Source: Salinisphaera sp052044135
GTDB taxonomy: Bacteria; Pseudomonadota; Gammaproteobacteria; Nevskiales; Salinisphaeraceae
Direction: 5' to 3'
DNA: 64,000 nucleotides
NCBI RefSeq assembly: GCF_052044135.1
Contig: NZ_JBQDYF010000018.1
Coordinates: 3,127 to 67,126, forward strand
Within the stretch, counting starts at the first letter, position 1. Each line of letters opens with the position of its first letter. Both the position numbers and the translations under genes were made by a program. The notes beneath the pieces were generated by a model. That model saw nothing but the letters and a program-made list of their open reading frames with translations, was not told the DNA's origin and searched no databases. This document shows positions 26,563 through 34,952 of this stretch, one piece after another.

Positions 26563-28020
26563 ATGAACTGGGAAGCCGTGATCGGGCTGGAAGTGCATAT
26601 CCAGCTCGCGACCGAAAGCAAGATTTTCTCCACCGCGCCCACGGCCTACGGCGCCGAGCCGAACACCCAGGCCAATGCGGTCGACGTGGCCATGCCCGGC
26701 GTGCTGCCGGTGATCAACGAACAAGTCATCCGCATGGCGACCCTGTTCGGCCTGGCCATCGACGCCGATATCGCGCCGAGATCGGTGTTCGCGCGCAAGC
26801 ATTACTTCTATCCCGACCTGCCCAAGGGCTACCAGATCAGCCAGTTCGAACTGCCGATCGTGGCGGGCGGCCATCTGGACATCACGGTGGGCGAGGGTGC
26901 GGCCAAGCGCATCGGCATCACCCGGGCGCATCTGGAAGAGGATGCCGGCAAGTCGCTGCACGATGCGTTCGATCGCGCCACCGGCATCGATCTGAACCGT
27001 GCGGGCACGCCCCTGGTGGAATGCGTGTCGGAGCCGGAAATGGCGAGCGCCGCCGAGGCCGCAGCCTATGCGCGCAAGCTGCATTCGCTGGTGACCTATC
27101 TCGGCATCTGCGACGGCAATATGGCCGAAGGCTCGTTCCGGGTGGATGCGAACGTGTCGGTGCGGCCCGTCGGTTCGACCGAATTCGGTACGCGCACCGA
27201 AACCAAGAACGTCAACTCCTTCCGGTTCCTGGAAAAAGCGATCGAGTTCGAGATCGAGCGCCAGATCGACGTGATCGAGGGTGGCGGCACGATCGTGCAG
27301 GAAACGCGCCTGTTCGACCCGGATTCCGGCGAGACGCGCTCGATGCGCTCGAAGGAAGAAGCCCACGACTATCGCTACTTCCCCGATCCGGACCTGTTGC
27401 CGGTAGCCATCGACGCGGCGTTCATCGAAACGGTGCGTGCCGATATGCCGGAGTTGCCGGGCGCCAAGGCCGAGCGGTTCGAGGCCGAATACGGGCTGTC
27501 CACGGCCGATGCGGCCGCGCTCACCGCCTCGCGCGTCTGGGCCGATTATTTCGAGGCGACCGTTGCCGCCGCCGGTTCGGATAAAGCCAAGCTCGGCAAA
27601 CCCGCGTCCAACTGGATCAGCACCGAACTGGCGGGTGTACTGAACCGCGACGGTCTGTCGATCGGCGAGGCGCCCGTGGGCGCCGCCCAACTCGGCGGGC
27701 TGATCGCGCGCGTCGACGATAACACCATCTCCGGCAAGATCGCCAAGCAGGTGTTCGACGCGCTGGTGGCGGGCGAGGGCGACTCGGCCGACGCCATCAT
27801 CGAAGCCAAGGGCCTGAAGCAGATCACCGACACCGGCGCCATCGAGTCGTTCGTCGACGAAGCGATCGCCAACAATCCCGATCAGGTGCAGCAGTATCTG
27901 GACGGCAAGACCAAGGTCGTCGGCTTCCTGGTCGGCCAGGTGATGAAGGCCTCCAAAGGCAAGGCCAATCCCAAGGAAGTCAACCAGATGATGGTCGAGA
28001 AACTCAACGCGATGGCTTAG
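26563..28020 (+). CDS. gatB: Asp-tRNA(Asn)/Glu-tRNA(Gln) amidotransferase subunit B
   Basis: A 485-aa subunit that phosphorylates and amidates the misacylated aminoacyl-tRNA. It begins MNWEAVIGLEVHIQL and carries the cradle-domain motifs ARKHYFYPDLPKGYQISQ, RVDANVSVRP and EAHDYRYFPDPDLLP, plus a C-terminal YqeY-like tail domain (NPKEVNQMMVEKL). A GGAAGG ribosome site lies upstream of the ATG. A large inverted repeat follows the stop. Confidence 0.98.
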   Translation: MNWEAVIGLEVHIQLATESKIFSTAPTAYGAEPNTQANAVDVAMPGVLPVINEQVIRMATLFGLAIDADIAPRSVFARKHYFYPDLPKGYQISQFELPIVAGGHLDITVGEGAAKRIGITRAHLEEDAGKSLHDAFDRATGIDLNRAGTPLVECVSEPEMASAAEAAAYARKLHSLVTYLGICDGNMAEGSFRVDANVSVRPVGSTEFGTRTETKNVNSFRFLEKAIEFEIERQIDVIEGGGTIVQETRLFDPDSGETRSMRSKEEAHDYRYFPDPDLLPVAIDAAFIETVRADMPELPGAKAERFEAEYGLSTADAAALTASRVWADYFEATVAAAGSDKAKLGKPASNWISTELAGVLNRDGLSIGEAPVGAAQLGGLIARVDDNTISGKIAKQVFDALVAGEGDSADAIIEAKGLKQITDTGAIESFVDEAIANNPDQVQQYLDGKTKVVGFLVGQVMKASKGKANPKEVNQMMVEKLNAMA

Positions 28021-28034
28021 GACGGTCTGTTTGC

Positions 28035-28153
28035 AGTCCGCAAATGAACGCGAATGAGCGCAAATAAAACATTGAACGAAGCGGTTCGGTGAACGAAAGT
28101 TCATATCTAAAAATTATGACTTCATTTGCGTTTTTAGCGTTCATTTGCGGACT
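28035..28153. repeat. Imperfect 119-nt inverted repeat after gatB
   Basis: The left arm AGTCCGCAAATGAACGC (28035-28051) and its exact inverted partner at the right end (to 28153) bracket further paired CGCAAAT/ATTTGCG blocks. The central region is AT-rich. It could fold into a long hairpin behind gatB and act as a 3'-end structure. The TTCATTTGCGGAC core also occurs in the 378-bp array (for example near 589-601), so the two may belong to one dispersed family. Confidence 0.8.
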
Positions 28154-28277
28154 TGTCTTACGGAAATTGCACTTTCCAGCGACATTTTCTGCGCGGGAGA
28201 TAAGAGAGTCGATCCGGCACACAGGATTTGCCGGGCGCGTTAGCCTGTAGCGCAGTATTCTGGAGTCCCTTGAAGCC

Positions 28278-28691
28278 ATGCAACAGACGCTGACCTATGA
28301 CACGCCTGGCCGTTCGACGCGGGATATCACGCGCGATGTCGACGCCGTCGTGCGCGAGGCGGGCATCGAGACCGGGCTGGCGCATGTGTTCATCAAGCAC
28401 ACCTCGGCCAGCCTGATGATCTGCGAAAATGCCGATCCCACCGTGCGTGAAGATGTCGAGACCTGGATGCGCCGCACCGTGCCGGACGGCGATCCGATGT
28501 ATGTGCACACCATGGAAGGCCCGGACGATATGCCCGGCCATATCCGCTCGATTCTCACCGGCATGGACGTCACCGTGCCGATCACCGGCGGCCGGCTCAA
28601 TCTCGGCACCTGGCAGGGCATCTATCTCTACGAACACCGCAGTTCGCGGCATTCGCGTCAGGTCGTTGTCACGCTCACCTCGGCTGGCTAG
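28278..28691 (+). CDS. yjbQ: YjbQ family (UPF0047) protein
   Basis: A 137-aa protein of the YjbQ/UPF0047 family, some members of which show weak thiamine-phosphate synthase activity; the physiological role is unclear. The conserved metal-site residues are visible in VFIKHTSASLMICEN, MEGPDDMPGHIRS and LNLGTWQGIYLYEHR. It is a monocistronic-looking gene between gatB and the convergent SMP-30 gene. Confidence 0.9.
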   Translation: MQQTLTYDTPGRSTRDITRDVDAVVREAGIETGLAHVFIKHTSASLMICENADPTVREDVETWMRRTVPDGDPMYVHTMEGPDDMPGHIRSILTGMDVTVPITGGRLNLGTWQGIYLYEHRSSRHSRQVVVTLTSAG

Positions 28692-28703
28692 CCGACGGCT
28701 GTT

Positions 28704-29612
28704 TCACGGCCACTGCGCGCCGTTCTGGGCCACGTAGATCGCATACAGCGAACGACTGGCGGTGATGAACAATCGATTGCGGCGCGGCCCGCCGAATGTC
28801 AGGTTGGACACGGTCTCGGGGACGTGGATCTTGCCGAGCAGCCTGCCATCCGGCGCAAAGCACTGCACGCCGTCGCCTGCGCTGGTCCAGATATTGCCGT
28901 CGGTATCCACGCGAAAGCCGTCGGACACACCCGGCTCGACCACCGCGAACACGCGCGAATTTTCCAATCGGCGGCCCGCGATCACGTCGAAGGCGCGAAT
29001 GTGATGATAACCGTTCGGGTCGTGCGAGCGTGACGTATCCGAAATGTAGAGCGTGCCTTCGTCCGGTGAGAAAGCCAGCCCGTTCGGCCGTACGAAATCG
29101 TCCGCGACGACCGTCAGTTCGCCCGACTCCGTGTCGAGCCGGAAGACGAAACAGCCCGCTTGTTCCGATTCGGCCTTGTGGCCTTCGTAGTCGCTCAGGA
29201 TGCCGTAGGGCGGGTCGGTGAACCAGATGCTGTCGTCCGCGGCCACGACCACGTCGTTGGGTGAGTTCAGCCGGCCGCCGTCGTAGCGGTCGGCCAGTAC
29301 CGTGACGCGCCCGTCGTGCTCGGTACGCGTGACCTGCCGGCCGCCATGTTCACAGCTGATCAGTCGCCCCTGGCGGTCGCGGGTATGGCCGTTGGCATGC
29401 CGGCTCGGTTGGCGGAATACGCCGACATCGCCGGCCGGTGTCCAGCGCAGGATGCGGTCGTTGGGAATATCGCTCCAGAGAACGACATCCGTATCGGCGA
29501 TATAGACCGGCCCTTCGCACCAGAGCGAGCCGGTATGCAGCCGCTCGAGCCGGGCGTTCGGCTGGGTCATATCGTGGAAACGCGGATCGAGATATTCGAC
29601 CGTATTGCCCAT
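28704..29612 (-). CDS. SMP-30/gluconolactonase-family lactonase
   Basis: A 302-aa six-bladed beta-propeller predicted to hydrolyse a sugar lactone to the aldonic acid. Family motifs include WCEGPVYI (metal ligand Glu), LNSPNDVVV (Asn ligand), FTDPPYGI and RPNGLAFSPDEGTLYISDTS (Asp ligand). ATG 29612 is used because it has a GAGGA site upstream and family length. It lies 22 nt downstream of an ABC sugar-permease gene, so it is most likely the last gene of the transporter operon. The substrate is not deducible; a lactone made by the SDR dehydrogenase of this region is a reasonable inference. Confidence 0.88.
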   Translation of the reverse strand: MGNTVEYLDPRFHDMTQPNARLERLHTGSLWCEGPVYIADTDVVLWSDIPNDRILRWTPAGDVGVFRQPSRHANGHTRDRQGRLISCEHGGRQVTRTEHDGRVTVLADRYDGGRLNSPNDVVVAADDSIWFTDPPYGILSDYEGHKAESEQAGCFVFRLDTESGELTVVADDFVRPNGLAFSPDEGTLYISDTSRSHDPNGYHHIRAFDVIAGRRLENSRVFAVVEPGVSDGFRVDTDGNIWTSAGDGVQCFAPDGRLLGKIHVPETVSNLTFGGPRRNRLFITASRSLYAIYVAQNGAQWP

Positions 29613-29634
29613 CGCTCGATGTCCTCGGTTTGAA

Positions 29635-30609
29635 TCAGTGGGTGCTGAGTTTCTCGCGGCCATAGAGCAGCAGCAGGATGATGATGATCGAGCCGAAGAT
29701 GATGTGCTTGCCGGCCTCCTGGATCTGGACGGTCGACAGCACCGATTGCAGCAGCACCACGATCATCGCGCCGGAAATCGAACCCAGATAGCCGCCGGAG
29801 CCACCCATGATATTGGTGCCGCCGATGATCACCGCGGCCACCGGCACCAGCAGATAGCCGCTGCCCATGCCGAGATAGGTCTGCGACGAATAGCCGGTGA
29901 GCATGATGCCGGCGAGCGCGGCACAGAAGCCGGAGATGGCGTAGGCGCCGAGATAGACCTTGCGGCTGTCCACACCGGACAGGAACAGGGCCGACTCGTT
30001 GTTGCCGATGGCATACAGATAGCGGCCGAAGCGTGTCCGGTGGAGTATCACCAGCGCGAATATCGCGGCCACGATCCACACCAGGAGCGGCACCGGAATG
30101 CCCCACAGGTTGCCGGCGCCGAGGGCCCTTACGAAGGGCGGCACATTCACCTTGGGCGGCTGGGCATGGGTATAGACCAGCGTCGCGCCCTGCATGAGCG
30201 CGTTGGTGCCCAGCGTCCAGACCAGCGAATGGATACGGAATATCGCCGTGCCGATCGAGTTGAACAGGCCGACCAGCGTGCCCGAGGCCAGCGCGGCGGC
30301 GATGGCCACCGGGGTGCTGGTGCCGTGGCTCATCAGGGTGGCCATCAGGATCGCCGAGAAGGTCAGATTCCACGGCACTGACAGATCGATCTGGCCGGTG
30401 ATGATGACCAGCGTCTGGCCGACCGCGATCACGCCGATGAAGGCGCCGATCTGCAGCAGGTTGCGGATGTTGTCCCAGGACGCATAGTGCGGATTGATCG
30501 CCGCGGCGACCCCGAACAGCACGACCAGCAGGATGTAGGAGATCGTCACGCCCTGGAACAGCCAGGACGGCAGGGCCACCGCGCGTTTGGATTCGGATGC
30601 GTTGTTCAT
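29635..30609 (-). CDS. Sugar ABC transporter permease (second permease, YjfF-like)
   Basis: A 324-aa RbsC/BPD_transp_2-family inner-membrane permease with about nine or ten helices. Landmarks are VGQTLVIITGQIDLSVPWNL, the NLWGIPVPLLVWI region and FGRYLYAIGNNESALFLSGV, the cytoplasmic coupling loop. Having two different permeases after one ATPase resembles the galactofuranose system YtfQRT-YjfF. The ATG is only 8 nt from the end of the 280-bp inverted-repeat element, and the nearest ribosome-site-like AGGA (30621-30624, minus strand) is inside that element. Confidence 0.9.
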   Translation of the reverse strand: MNNASESKRAVALPSWLFQGVTISYILLVVLFGVAAAINPHYASWDNIRNLLQIGAFIGVIAVGQTLVIITGQIDLSVPWNLTFSAILMATLMSHGTSTPVAIAAALASGTLVGLFNSIGTAIFRIHSLVWTLGTNALMQGATLVYTHAQPPKVNVPPFVRALGAGNLWGIPVPLLVWIVAAIFALVILHRTRFGRYLYAIGNNESALFLSGVDSRKVYLGAYAISGFCAALAGIMLTGYSSQTYLGMGSGYLLVPVAAVIIGGTNIMGGSGGYLGSISGAMIVVLLQSVLSTVQIQEAGKHIIFGSIIIILLLLYGREKLSTH

Positions 30610-30616
30610 ATCGGCC

Positions 30617-30896
30617 AGTGTCCTGTCATGGGTATTTTGTCGTATTCAGAACGCCTGTGCGGGCCTAGCACAAGGCGCGCGACTGCGCCATAGCGAGCCT
30701 ATGGCAAAGGAGCGCAACGCGGTGGTGGGCCCGCACAGGCGTTCCCTTCGGGATATGGGGTATGGGGCGAGGCGGCGCGCGCCCGTGGACGGCGTTGCGC
30801 CGCTTGGCCAGGGGGATGCCCTGGCCGGCGCGTCGCGCCTTGCCACGAACGCGCGCCGCCTCGCTGAATGCGACAAAATACCCATGACAGGACACT
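30617..30896. repeat. 280-bp nested inverted-repeat element between two permease genes
   Basis: The outer arms 30617-30649 and 30864-30896 are inverted copies of 33 nt with a single mismatch. Inside them are two further perfect stems. Arm 1 is 17 bp (30649-30665 with 30728-30744) and contains the hairpin GCCATAG/CTATGGC. Arm 2 is 15 bp (30767-30781 with 30850-30864) and contains GGCCAGGG/CCCTGGCC. The whole can form a three-way-junction cruciform or RNA. It carries no convincing gene. One end overlaps the stop codon of the upstream permease (30895-30897); the other ends 8 nt before the next start codon. No target-site duplication is obvious. Confidence 0.92.
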
Positions 30897-31854
30897 AATT
30901 GGACATCACGTTGAGCCAGTGCCGCGTGCGCAGCCGCCAGACATTGGCTGTCGCCAGCACGATGACGAGGATCGCGCCCTGCAGCAGGTTCTGATAGAAG
31001 GGCGATACGCCGCTGGCGAACAGCACGCTGATCAGCAGCGAGAGAAAGTAGGCGCCGCAGATCGGGCCGAGGGCGATGCCGCGTCCGCCACCGAGTACTG
31101 CGCCGCCGAACACCACGGCGGCCACAGAGTTCAGGGTATAGCTGGTGCCGATGGTCGGATCGCCGGAGGTGGTCTGGGCGGTGAGGAAAATGCCGGCACA
31201 GGCCGCGAAGAAGCCGCCGGCGGTATAGGCCCAGAGCTCGGTCCGGGCGACCGAGATGCCGGACACGCGCGCCCCGCTGCGGTTGTCGCCGATGGCCTTG
31301 ATCGCGCGGCCGAGCCGCGAGCGCATCAGCGGCACCCAGGCAAGGCCGACGACCCCGAGCAGAAGGATCAGCGCGTAGGGCAGGTAGCCCCAGGAACCGG
31401 TCAGCGCGTTGGCGAAGCCGCCGGGCACCGTCCCGCCCGGCTGCGGGCGGACCAGCAGCCCGATGCCGGTGTAGATATACAGCGTGGCCAGGGTGACTAT
31501 GATGGGCTGGATGCGCCCGTAGGCCACGATCAGCCCGTTGACAAAGCCGGCCAGGGTGCCGGCGAACAAGGTGCCGATGAGCACCGCGGTGGCGATCGCC
31601 GGGTGGGTGCCCATGTAGGTCGCCGCGATCGCATTGGTCAGTCCCACCATCGCGCCGACCGACAGATCCACACCGCCGGTCAACACCACCACGAGCTGGG
31701 CCAGGGCGGCCAGCGCGAGCGTGGTGCCCTGATTGACCGACATGGTCACGCCGAACGGCGACAGGATCATGGGCTGGATATAGGCGAATAGGATGGCCAG
31801 CAGCACGAGGCCGATGATGGCGGTCAGGGAACTGTAATAGCGTTCGACGATCAC
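30895..31854 (-). CDS. Sugar ABC transporter permease (first permease, YtfT-like)
   Basis: A 319-aa RbsC-type permease with about ten helices, including LAQLVVVLTGGVDLSVGAMV and LGRAIKAIGDNRSGARVSG (coupling helix). The start is GTG 31854, whose bases overlap the ATPase stop codon (GTGA), implying translational coupling. The C-terminus ends HWLNVMSN, and its TAG stop lies in the outer arm of the adjoining 280-bp inverted-repeat element. The last residues could therefore have been altered when the element arrived. It pairs with the second permease downstream. Confidence 0.9.
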   Translation of the reverse strand: MIVERYYSSLTAIIGLVLLAILFAYIQPMILSPFGVTMSVNQGTTLALAALAQLVVVLTGGVDLSVGAMVGLTNAIAATYMGTHPAIATAVLIGTLFAGTLAGFVNGLIVAYGRIQPIIVTLATLYIYTGIGLLVRPQPGGTVPGGFANALTGSWGYLPYALILLLGVVGLAWVPLMRSRLGRAIKAIGDNRSGARVSGISVARTELWAYTAGGFFAACAGIFLTAQTTSGDPTIGTSYTLNSVAAVVFGGAVLGGGRGIALGPICGAYFLSLLISVLFASGVSPFYQNLLQGAILVIVLATANVWRLRTRHWLNVMSN

Positions 31855-33440
31855 GAGGCGGCTCCGGTATTCCGATGGGCGGCGGCGGACGCAGACTCGG
31901 TGCCGGCGTGCTCCCGAACGCCCAGCGAGGCGGCGAGGATGGCGTTTTCCGTAATGTCCGTGCCCTCCAGCGTCTCGGCGATGCGGCGGTCGTTCATGAC
32001 CAGTACGCGATGACAGACGCCGACCAGTTCGGACAATTCGGTGCTGTAGAGCAGGACCGCCTTGCCGGCCTGCGCCAGTTCGCCGATCAGTTCGTAGAAC
32101 GCGCGCTTGGTGCCGACATCCACGCCGCGGGTCGGGTCGTAGAACAGAAAGATATCGCCGCCGGTCTCCAGCCACTTGGCGATCACCACCTTCTGCTGGT
32201 TGCCGCCGGACAGCGCGGCCACCGGCGTTTCCATGCTGGCGGCCTTGATCTCCATGCGCTGCATGCCTTCCTCGGCGGTACGACGCTCGCGCGCGCGGTC
32301 GATCAGGCCGCCACGGCTCAAAACCTTCAGGCTGGCGAGCACGATGTTTTCGCGCAGCGACAGCGGCTGCAGAAGCCCCTGGGTCTTGCGGTCCTCCGGA
32401 ATCAGCGCGAATCCGGCCCGGATCGCCTTCCAGGGCGAACCCAGATGTACCGGCTTGCCGGCCACCCGCACTTCGCCGGACAGCCGCCGCACCATCCCGA
32501 ACAGCGCCAGCAGCAGGTCGCCCTGACCCTGACCCTCGAGGCCGGCCACGCCCAGTACCTCACCGCGGCGCAGCTGAAAACTGATGTCGTGGAGCAGTTC
32601 GCCGGCACTCAGGTTCGCGACGTCTAGCAGGGGGTCCTTGTCGGCCGGTTGCGGTGCCCGGTCGGGAAAAGACTGCTCGATGCGTTCGCCGAGCATCAGT
32701 TCCACCAGATGGCTCTCGTCCATGTCCGCGGCATCGACCGTGCCGACGTTGGTACCGTTGCGGAACACGGTCAGCCGGTCGGCGATCTCGCGGACTTCGG
32801 CCATCCGGTGCGAGATGAATATGATCGCCGTGCCGCGTTCACGCAGCCGGCCCAGCAGATCGAACAATCGCCGGACTTCTTCCCGGCCGAGCGCCGAGGT
32901 GCCTTCGTCGACGATCAGCGTCTTCGGGTCGTGCGACAGGGCCTTGGCGATTTCGACCAGCTGCTGATCGGCCAGCGTCAGCCGCCCGGTCAGCGTATTG
33001 GGTTTGATGTGATCGATGCCGATCTGTTCGAACAGATCGGTCACGCGGCGACGGAGTTCGCGGCCACGGATCTGGCCGAGCGGCCCGGTCGGTTCGTGCG
33101 CGAGCATGATGTTTTCGGCCACGGTCAGATGCGGAGCCAGCGACAGCTCCTGGAACACGGCGGCCACTCCGAGTTCGGCGGCCCGGATCGGGTTGCGGAG
33201 CTGCACCGGCTCGCCGGACAGACGAATCGTGCCGGCGTCGGGCGGCTGCACCCCGCACAGGATCTTGACCAGGGTGCTCTTGCCGGCGCCGTTGGCGCCG
33301 AGCAGCACATGGACTTCGCCGCGACGACAGCTGAAGTCGGCGTCGTCGAGGGCGATGGTGCCGGCGAAATGTTTGGCGATGCCGCTCGCTTCGAGGGCCG
33401 GCGCGTCGTGGGACGCACCGGGTCCGGATGAATCGGCCAT
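31851..33440 (-). CDS. Sugar ABC transporter ATPase (two NBDs)
   Basis: A tandem-NBD ATPase of about 529 aa of the RbsA/MglA/YtfR class. NBD1 has Walker A GANGAGKS, signature-region LTLADQQLVEIAKAL and Walker B TLIVDEGTSAL (Gly replaces the usual Pro). NBD2 has the family-type degenerate P-loop GLEGQGQGDL and a canonical LSGGNQQKVVIAKWL. Its Walker B reads IFLFYDPTRGVDVG, with Tyr-Asp where most sugar importers have Asp-Glu. ATG 33440 is used; a GTG lies 12 nt upstream and neither has a clear ribosome site. It is separated from the binding-protein gene by a GC stem-loop. Confidence 0.92.
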   Translation of the reverse strand: MADSSGPGASHDAPALEASGIAKHFAGTIALDDADFSCRRGEVHVLLGANGAGKSTLVKILCGVQPPDAGTIRLSGEPVQLRNPIRAAELGVAAVFQELSLAPHLTVAENIMLAHEPTGPLGQIRGRELRRRVTDLFEQIGIDHIKPNTLTGRLTLADQQLVEIAKALSHDPKTLIVDEGTSALGREEVRRLFDLLGRLRERGTAIIFISHRMAEVREIADRLTVFRNGTNVGTVDAADMDESHLVELMLGERIEQSFPDRAPQPADKDPLLDVANLSAGELLHDISFQLRRGEVLGVAGLEGQGQGDLLLALFGMVRRLSGEVRVAGKPVHLGSPWKAIRAGFALIPEDRKTQGLLQPLSLRENIVLASLKVLSRGGLIDRARERRTAEEGMQRMEIKAASMETPVAALSGGNQQKVVIAKWLETGGDIFLFYDPTRGVDVGTKRAFYELIGELAQAGKAVLLYSTELSELVGVCHRVLVMNDRRIAETLEGTDITENAILAASLGVREHAGTESASAAAHRNTGAAS

Positions 33441-33477
33441 GGGGGCGCTCACAGTCGGTTACACAAAAAACCGCGAA

Positions 33478-33505
33478 GGGCGGGCGGGACACTCGGGGCC
33501 CGCCC
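33478..33505 (-). terminator. Stem-loop between binding-protein and ATPase genes
   Basis: An 8-bp GC stem (GGGCGGGC/GCCCGCCC) with a 12-nt loop lies 22 nt beyond the binding-protein stop on the minus strand. A GGTTTTTTG tract follows about 8 nt later. Such structures often stabilise or partially terminate mRNA after the highly expressed binding-protein gene. The T-run is not adjacent to the stem, so this is probably not a full terminator. Confidence 0.45.
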
Positions 33506-33526
33506 GCAATACAGGCGATCGCCGGA

Positions 33527-34621
33527 TCAGCCGATGCCGTGATAGACCTGCTTGGCGTCGAAGTGCAGGCCGCAGTCCGGCACGCTCACCGCGTCGAAGA
33601 AACTGTCCGGCACCCCGGTGAAGTAGTTCTTGCCTTTCTCGAGGTTGTGGTTGGTCACCACGTTCAACGGCGACTGGATCGACTGCGGCACCTTTTCGCC
33701 CTGCAGGACGCTGAGCGCGACCTTCATCGACAGCGCGACCAGGCCGGCCGATTGGCCGATCGAGAGCATGGGGAAACCATCCTTGGCGGCGGCGAGCCGG
33801 AAACCGTTCTCGGCTTCGCCGGCAATCGGCGGCATCTTGCGGTTGTGCTGCTTGAAGGCGTTGACCACGCCGCTGTCGCCGCCCTCGCTCCAGACCGCAT
33901 CGAACTGGGCTCCGGAGGCGATGGCATTGGCCGTGACCTTCTGCGCGGTGCCGTTATCCCAGTTGCCGTAGACCTCGGTGGTCTTGATACCGGAATGCTT
34001 GTCGAACACCGACTTGCCGCCCTTGTAGCGCTGCTGATCGACGAAGGTGCCGGCCACGCCGCGAACCACGAGCACATGGCCCTTGCCGCCGGTGTGCTTG
34101 ATCACGAAATCGGCCCAGCGCTTGCCCATGTCGAACTGGTCCTGATTGATCGTGATCGCCTTGTCGGTGGTCACCACGTTGTCGAAGGACACCACCAGCA
34201 CGCCGGCGCTGGCGGCTTTCTCGATGGTCGAATTCAACCCGGTCGGGCTAGCGGCATCGAGCACGATGGCGTCCACGCCGCTCAGGATCATCTGGTTGAT
34301 CTGGGCGATCTGAGCGTTGACGTCGTTGCCGGCACTGGAGCTCTTGAAGTCCTTGATCAGCTTCTTGACTGCCGGACGATTGGCATACATTTTCGCGATC
34401 GTCGCCATCTCGGCGCGCCATTCGTTGCCGATGTACGAATTGCTCAGCGCGATCCGATAGGGAGGCTTCTTGGTATGCGGCCAGGAAAACGTCTGGGTGC
34501 TGCCGCTCCAGGCCTTGTAGCAGCTCGAGTTGTCGGCCCAGGCCAGCGAGGGAAGCGAGCCCATGAGCATGGCTGAGCCAAGGCCGCCCGCAGCCTGTTT
34601 AAGAAGATCCCTGCGTTTCAT
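33527..34621 (-). CDS. Periplasmic sugar-binding protein of the ABC importer
   Basis: A 364-aa type I (Peripla_BP_4) substrate-binding protein. The N-terminus MKRRDLLKQAAGGLGSAM has a twin-arginine motif followed by a moderately hydrophobic stretch and an ALA-type cleavage region, suggesting Tat rather than Sec export. The mature domain shows IALSNSYIGNEWRAEM, GVDAIVLDAASPTGLNS and the hinge-like ITINQDQFDMG. It has a good AGAGGAG ribosome site 7 nt before the ATG. It is first in the minus-strand order: binding protein, ATPase, permease, permease, lactonase. Confidence 0.93.
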   Translation of the reverse strand: MKRRDLLKQAAGGLGSAMLMGSLPSLAWADNSSCYKAWSGSTQTFSWPHTKKPPYRIALSNSYIGNEWRAEMATIAKMYANRPAVKKLIKDFKSSSAGNDVNAQIAQINQMILSGVDAIVLDAASPTGLNSTIEKAASAGVLVVSFDNVVTTDKAITINQDQFDMGKRWADFVIKHTGGKGHVLVVRGVAGTFVDQQRYKGGKSVFDKHSGIKTTEVYGNWDNGTAQKVTANAIASGAQFDAVWSEGGDSGVVNAFKQHNRKMPPIAGEAENGFRLAAAKDGFPMLSIGQSAGLVALSMKVALSVLQGEKVPQSIQSPLNVVTNHNLEKGKNYFTGVPDSFFDAVSVPDCGLHFDAKQVYHGIG

Positions 34622-34706
34622 GAGTCGCTCCTCTGGTGTGACCGAGTCTTTGTTCTAATCCACGACTGGCGTAGCGGGCGCAGGCTTGAAGATATCCTGT
34701 CAACCT

Positions 34707-34734
34707 TTTATACCAGTCTCAATAGATTTATCAG
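34707..34734 (-). promoter_or_regulatory. Candidate promoter and operator half-site of the sugar ABC operon
   Basis: Read on the minus strand, CTGATA (34734-34729) and TATAAA (34712-34707) are 16 nt apart, about 85 nt before the binding-protein ATG. GGTATA (34714-34709) overlaps the -10, and the same hexamer forms the arms of the inverted repeat over the altronate-dehydratase-like promoter. It may be a site for the neighbouring GntR regulator. Confidence 0.4.
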
Positions 34735-34952
34735 CGCGACCGAGTATGCGCAACATACGCTTTCGTCGAAGATCGATACGGGGCAGAGGGACAGGCGCGT
34801 GATCGAGCCGGTTGGTCGCAAGCGGCTGTGCATGGTCGTCTCAACTGGGTGGTACAGGCGCGGATGCCGGGCTCGAATATGACCTCGGTCACGGGCAGTC
34901 CTGTGCACGGGCACCCGCCTGGGCCGGGGCGCACGCATCGGCAAGGCGATTG

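Noticed and set aside
25048..28104. A 1018-residue minus-strand frame
   Set aside because: It is the antisense shadow of gatA and gatB, which have intact catalytic motifs; long antisense frames are common at this GC content.
30587..30898. Short proteins encoded on either strand of the 280-bp element
   Set aside because: They follow the palindromic arms, mirror each other in composition and lack ribosome sites; the element is better explained as structure.
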